From an uncultured Bacteroidales bacterium (GTDB taxonomy: Bacteria > Bacteroidota > Bacteroidia > Bacteroidales > P3): a DNA stretch of 64,000 nt. The position numbers and the translations under genes are program-made. The notes under the pieces are model-generated. The model worked only from the letters and a program-made list of their open reading frames with translations, did not search any database and was not told the DNA's origin. The stretch covers positions 1-64,000 of the forward strand of contig ONGA01000002.1 in NCBI GenBank assembly GCA_900317285.1. The letters run 5' to 3'. This document shows, piece by piece, positions 60,568 to 64,000 of the stretch; positions within the stretch are counted from its first letter, which is position 1, and each line of letters opens with the position of its first letter.

Positions 60568-61440
60568 TTACTTGGTGGAAACTACGAGGTAGTCGGTGTA
60601 TTTCCAGAACTGTGAGGGGTTGAGGATGCGGAGGTAGGCGGTGACGCCGCTGTCGTCGGGGTCGGCGACGAGCTCGTAGCTGTTTTCGGGGTGCTGGGAG
60701 ATGACCATAGCCTTCTTCTTGTTGATGTTGATGGTGGAGACCTTGGTGCGGTCGATCTCGGTGAAGCGCTCGGTGTTCATGTCGGCGACGGTGCCCTGTT
60801 TGCGGCCGATGCCGATGAAGCCGCCGGTCTTGGCGACGATGCCGGCCTCTTTGAGTTCGCTGTAGGTGCCGACGACGAAATAGGCGCGGTTGGCGTCAGC
60901 GATCTGGCGGGCGATGTACTGGTCTTTCTCCTGGTTGGAGGCGGTGAGTTCGGTGACGTTCTTGTTGAGGCCCTTGATGACGACCTTGTTGTTCTCGAGC
61001 TCGGTGAGGAGTTCGGCGATCTGGGCTTCCTGCTGGGCGCTGCGCTCCTCAAGGCGGGTGATGTAGGCCTGGAGGTCGGCGTTCTTGCTGTTGAGCTTGC
61101 TCACGCGGGAGTTGAGCTGAGCGATTTTCTGCTTGTTGGCGGACATCATGGACTCGATGGCGGACATCTGGTCGGTGATTTCTTTCTTGTGGTCGTAGGA
61201 GCCTTCAGTATTGTTGCGGCGCATCTCCTGGACGTTGGAGTACTTGGAGTTGATCATGGAGAGGTTGTCCTCGATTTCATTCAGCATGGCGAAGAGACCG
61301 TCGATTTCAGAATCCTTGGAGTCGACAATGCCCTGGAGGGAGTCGATGGTCATTTTCTGCTGCTCGAGTTCTTTCTGGTTGCAGGACACCGCGGTAAGGG
61401 TGGCGGCAACAACGGCAATAGCCATAAAGATTTTCTTCAT
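60568..61440 (-). CDS. Coiled-coil lipoprotein of unknown function
   Basis: The 290-residue protein has a lipobox AVSC (Cys20). Residues 22-180 form a long coiled coil with few breaks (DSLQGIVDSKDSEI, KIAQLNSRVSKLNSKNADLQ, LEERSAQQEAQIAELL). A compact C-terminal domain (about 185-290) has YFVVGTYSELKEAGIVAKTGG and a Trp-containing tail. It resembles envelope lipoproteins found in many Bacteroidota but has no known function. It may span the periplasm or support the neighbouring surface proteins. Confidence 0.8.
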   Translation of the reverse strand: MKKIFMAIAVVAATLTAVSCNQKELEQQKMTIDSLQGIVDSKDSEIDGLFAMLNEIEDNLSMINSKYSNVQEMRRNNTEGSYDHKKEITDQMSAIESMMSANKQKIAQLNSRVSKLNSKNADLQAYITRLEERSAQQEAQIAELLTELENNKVVIKGLNKNVTELTASNQEKDQYIARQIADANRAYFVVGTYSELKEAGIVAKTGGFIGIGRKQGTVADMNTERFTEIDRTKVSTININKKKAMVISQHPENSYELVADPDDSGVTAYLRILNPSQFWKYTDYLVVSTK

Positions 61441-61547
61441 TTTCTTTTATTGTTTTTAGTTTATATTCCGTGTTTTTGTTTTTGCCTTTCAACCCAAGAA
61501 AGGCGATATTATAACGGCACCCAATATCTATTATTGCGCGCACGAGT

Positions 61548-61632
61548 GTTAAAAAAAATTAAATGTGAGGGGGATACGGCTCCGGAGGAAGTGTTAAAAG
61601 GGGGTCTCAGAAGTGTTAAATTAAGTAAATTT
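61548..61632 (+). repeat. agtgttaaa repeats in the intergenic region
   Basis: agtgttaaa occurs at about 61548, 61592 and 61612, each followed by an A/T tract. The 390-bp gap between 61440 and 61831 holds these repeats and copy E of the dispersed repeat. No promoter with both boxes and no open reading frame is seen. Confidence 0.5.
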
Positions 61633-61652
61633 TAACATTCGGCAGTGAAATT

Positions 61653-61777
61653 TGTCCTATGTGGACTTCGGAAATGTCCTATGGTTGTACTACCATTCTA
61701 CTACCATTCTATATCGGTTCTCCTATCATTCTACTATGATGCGTATATGATGCGTATATGTTTCTCCTATGTGGGGG
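61653..61777 (+). repeat. Dispersed intergenic repeat, copy E
   Basis: It has gtcctatggttgtactaccattctactacc, two gatgcgtatat units (61738-61759) and tttctcctatgtggggg. It is more diverged than copies A, C and D but keeps the order of parts. It ends about 55 bp before the M3 peptidase ATG. Confidence 0.85.
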
Positions 61778-61830
61778 TGTTTTTGGGGGGTGGAAACAAT
61801 AAGGGCGTTTTTTTTGCGTTAAAGGGTGGT

Positions 61831-63909
61831 ATGAACAGAACGAACATCCTGCTGCAAGACTGGGAGCTGCCCCCGTTCGACCGCATCCGTGTGGAGGACT
61901 ACGAGGCAGCAGTGTCCACCGCCATCGCGGAGGCGGAGCGCAACGTGGAGGCCATTGCCACGTCGGAGGAGGCACCTACTTTCGAGAACACCGTAGAGGC
62001 ACTGGAGAGCGCCTCGCAGCGGCTGGACCGCATCAGTGCCATCATGCTGAACCTCAACGAGTGCTGCACCAGCGACGAGCTGCAGGCCACGGTGATGAAA
62101 CTAGAGCCCCTGATGACGCGCTTCAGCATGAAGGTGATGACCGACGAAAGAATTTATCGGAGAGTGAAGGCGGTATCGGAATACTCTGAATATTCCGAAA
62201 ATTCTGAAAAGAAAACCCTGTTGGACAACACGTTGAAGGGTTTCATGCGCCACGGCGTGGCGCTGCCGCCGGAGGAGCGCGAGCGCTACAAGAGGAACGA
62301 GGAGGAGCTGAGCGAGCTGAAGCTGCGCTTCTCGCAGAACGCCCTTGCCGACATGAACAGCTGGACGCTGCATCTCACCGAAGAAGAGGACCTTGCGGGG
62401 CTACCGGAGCCTGTGCGCACGGCAGCACGCGAGGAGGCTGAGAGCCGCGGACTGGAGGGCTGGGTGTTCACCCTCTCCTACCCTTCCTACGGCCCTTTCA
62501 TGACCTACAGCGAGCGGCGCGACCTGCGCGAGCGGATGTACCGCGCCTACGGCTCGATCGGCGGCCGGGGCGACGAACACGACAACAACGGGGTGATACG
62601 CCGCATCGTGGAGCTCCGCGCCGAGCAGGCCCGGCTGCTGGGCTACGCCTCCTACTGCGACTATGTGCTGGAGAACCGCATGGTGCAGAGCCTGCCGAAC
62701 CTCAGGCGCTTCATGCAGGAGCTCAAGGAGGCGGTGCTGCCCGAAGCCCAATCAGAACTGAAAGAGCTGTCAGAATATTCTGAATACTCAGAAAAATCGG
62801 AGTATTCGAAAAAGGGCCTTATGCCGTGGGACGTCTCCTACTTCTCTGAGAAACTCAAACAGCAGCGCTATGCCTTCGACAGCGAGCAGCTGCGCCCCTA
62901 TTTCCCGCTGGAGGCAGTGCGCGAGGGCATCTTCGGCCTCTACGGGCGCCTCTACGGCCTTCGCTTCGAGCCCGCCCCCGAAGTGCCCGTCTACCACGAG
63001 GAGGTGAGGGTGTACCGCGTCTTCGACGGCGAGAGGGAGATGGGGCTGCTCTACCTGGACATGTTCCCGCGGGCGTCGAAACGCAGCGGCGCCTGGATGA
63101 CGGAGTTCCGCGGCCAGCACGGCACCGTGAGGCCGCAGATACAGGTGGTGTGCAATTTCAGCAAGCCCACAGCCGACACCCCTTCCCTGTTGCGTTTCAG
63201 CGAGGTGGAGACCTTCATGCACGAGATGGGGCACGCCATGCACGGCATGCTGAGCGATGTGCAATACGAGAGTCTGAGCGGCACCAACGTGAAGCGCGAC
63301 TTCGTGGAGATGCCATCGCAGGTGATGGAGAACTGGTGCTACGAACCCGAATTCCTGTCGACCTTCGCCCGCCACTGGCAGAGCGGCGAGGTGCTGCCGA
63401 CGGAATACATCGACAAGATACGCGCCGCACAGAACCACATGGCGGGGTGGCTCTGCCTGCGCCAGCTGAACCTGGGCTACACCGACATCGCCTTCCACAC
63501 TGCACAAATTGAAAATGGAGAATTGATAATTGATAATTTGGCTGACGCGGACAATGATTCTCAATTCCCAATTCTCAATTCTCAATTCAAAGCGGAATCC
63601 GTTGAGGCTGCTGCCATGACCAACCTGCTGCCGCGGGTGCCGGGATGCTGCACGGCGACGAACTTCAGCCACATCTTCGGTGGCGGCTATGCCAGCGGCT
63701 ACTACGGCTACAAGTGGGCCGAGGTGCTGGATGCCGACATCTTCTCCCGCTTCAAGCAGGAGGGCATCTTCAACCGCGCCACCGCCACGGCGTTCCGCCG
63801 CGAGATACTGTCGAAAGGCGGCACCGAACATCCCGCCGTCCTCTTCAAGAATTTCATGGGCCGCGAGCCCGACAACAAAGCATTACTTAAAAGAATGAAT
63901 TTACTATGA
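61831..63909 (+). CDS. M3 family metallopeptidase (peptidyl-dipeptidase-like) with repeat-derived inserts
   Basis: The 692-residue enzyme has the zinc motif HEMGHAMHG, GTNVKRDFVEMPSQ with a further metal ligand, and the C-terminal FSHIFGGGYASGYYGYKWAEVL. This is the pattern of Dcp-type oligopeptidases. The ATG at 61831 (MNRTNILLQDWELPPFDRI) is standard, because earlier in-frame sequence is copy E. Three in-frame stretches do not match the family: SEYSEYSENSE (about 115-125), SEYSEYSEKSEYS (about 313-325) and a 30-residue piece near 558-588 encoded by attgaaaatggagaattg-type palindromic DNA. The first two occupy variable loops. It is coupled to the next gene by ATGA. Confidence 0.9.
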   Translation: MNRTNILLQDWELPPFDRIRVEDYEAAVSTAIAEAERNVEAIATSEEAPTFENTVEALESASQRLDRISAIMLNLNECCTSDELQATVMKLEPLMTRFSMKVMTDERIYRRVKAVSEYSEYSENSEKKTLLDNTLKGFMRHGVALPPEERERYKRNEEELSELKLRFSQNALADMNSWTLHLTEEEDLAGLPEPVRTAAREEAESRGLEGWVFTLSYPSYGPFMTYSERRDLRERMYRAYGSIGGRGDEHDNNGVIRRIVELRAEQARLLGYASYCDYVLENRMVQSLPNLRRFMQELKEAVLPEAQSELKELSEYSEYSEKSEYSKKGLMPWDVSYFSEKLKQQRYAFDSEQLRPYFPLEAVREGIFGLYGRLYGLRFEPAPEVPVYHEEVRVYRVFDGEREMGLLYLDMFPRASKRSGAWMTEFRGQHGTVRPQIQVVCNFSKPTADTPSLLRFSEVETFMHEMGHAMHGMLSDVQYESLSGTNVKRDFVEMPSQVMENWCYEPEFLSTFARHWQSGEVLPTEYIDKIRAAQNHMAGWLCLRQLNLGYTDIAFHTAQIENGELIIDNLADADNDSQFPILNSQFKAESVEAAAMTNLLPRVPGCCTATNFSHIFGGGYASGYYGYKWAEVLDADIFSRFKQEGIFNRATATAFRREILSKGGTEHPAVLFKNFMGREPDNKALLKRMNLL
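62173..62211. repeat. In-frame gaatattc-type repeat in the M3 gene, first site
   Basis: Units of tcggaatactctgaatattcc encode SEYSEYSENSE. The same unit family occurs at 62768-62812 and, in a different frame, at 47107-47143. Confidence 0.75.
62768..62812. repeat. In-frame gaatattc-type repeat in the M3 gene, second site
   Basis: Units of cagaatattctgaatactca plus tcggagtattcg encode SEYSEYSEKSEYS, which sits between a helical region and the next domain. Confidence 0.75.
63504..63591. repeat. In-frame palindromic AT-rich insert in the M3 gene
   Basis: The left arm (attgaaaatggagaattga, then taattgataattt) is roughly complementary to the right arm (tctcaattcccaattctcaa and more ctcaattc units) around a short centre. 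The base composition differs from the flanking GC-rich gene. The reading frame stays open through it (residues of about 558-588). Confidence 0.75.
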
Positions 63910-64000
63910 ACGAAAATTTAGCCAAACAAATACTCAAAATCTTTGCCAACAATCCCTTCGACGCCTACAACCACAAGCAGATTGCCTCGCGCATCGGTGC
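63906..64000 (+). CDS. Ribonuclease R-like protein, N-terminal fragment
   Basis: Only 31 residues are visible before the window ends. MNENLAKQILKIFANNP followed by YNHKQIASRIG resembles the winged-helix start of Bacteroidota RNase R (rnr). The ATG overlaps the M3 stop as ATGA. RNase R would degrade structured RNA, but the short fragment makes this tentative. Confidence 0.55.
   Translation, partial: MNENLAKQILKIFANNPFDAYNHKQIASRIG

Noticed and set aside
61645-61830. N-terminal extension of the M3 peptidase
   Set aside because: It is encoded by the dispersed repeat copy E and has no similarity to M3 proteins. The family start is at 61831.

Overview
The window is a gene-dense, GC-rich chromosome segment from a member of the Bacteroidota, most likely Bacteroidales. 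Four things point there. Promoters have the TTTG / TAnnTTTG form, seen upstream of the B12 operon, fadD and tRNA-Gln. Two large surface proteins end in type IX secretion (T9SS) sorting domains, and porT and a gldF-gldG gene are present. There is a DUF6266 protein and a BtuB/BtuG-type B12 uptake pair. Ribosome binding sites are mostly unremarkable, and many neighbouring genes overlap by ATGA or GTGA. No rRNA, integrase, insertion sequence or CRISPR array is visible. I cannot name a genus from the sequence alone.

Layout. 1-670: tail of a DUF6266 protein. 0.8-12.2 kb: a long plus-strand run with an M28-like lipoprotein that has lost key metal residues, a GldF-GldG fusion, DUF4340, surE, a small membrane protein, lpxB, a SpoIID/LytB-domain protein, a thioredoxin-fold protein, ftsY and rimO. 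12.2-19.7 kb: a dispersed repeat, a good promoter, a cobalamin riboswitch, then a TonB-dependent receptor, a BtuG-like beta-propeller lipoprotein and a 1313-residue T9SS protein with five copies of one module. 19.7-21.7 kb: minus-strand DUF4476, PHP and DRTGG genes. 21.8-22.7 kb: an AT-rich orphan gene. 22.8-26.6 kb: etfB, etfA and an acyl-CoA dehydrogenase. 26.9-31.2 kb: trkA and two trkH genes. 31.3-35.8 kb: ftsE, an OmpA protein, an acetyltransferase-like protein, a methyltransferase, rlmH and an orphan.

35.8-39.9 kb: a membrane-tethered LytTR regulator diverges from fabH-fabF-fabZ-fabG across a direct-repeat array with an exact 20-bp period. 40.0-43.7 kb: a nitroreductase, a long-chain acyl-CoA ligase and a Wza-type lipoprotein. 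43.9 kb: tRNA-Gln. 44.0-47.3 kb: asparaginase, porT and a convergent FAD dehydrogenase. 47.6-54.6 kb: a glycosyltransferase, two tandem LtaS/sulfatase-fold membrane enzymes and uvrB. 54.7-61.4 kb: a minus-strand envelope block (OmpA-type barrel with an Ala-rich middle, a 1184-residue T9SS protein and a coiled-coil lipoprotein). 61.8-64.0 kb: an M3 peptidase and the start of an RNase R-like gene.

The most interesting signals are these: the B12-regulated five-module surface protein; a dispersed intergenic repeat in at least four clear copies, with a direct repeat of gatgcgtatat; the LytTR/fab repeat array; repeat DNA inserted in frame within enzyme genes; and the degenerate M28 protein.
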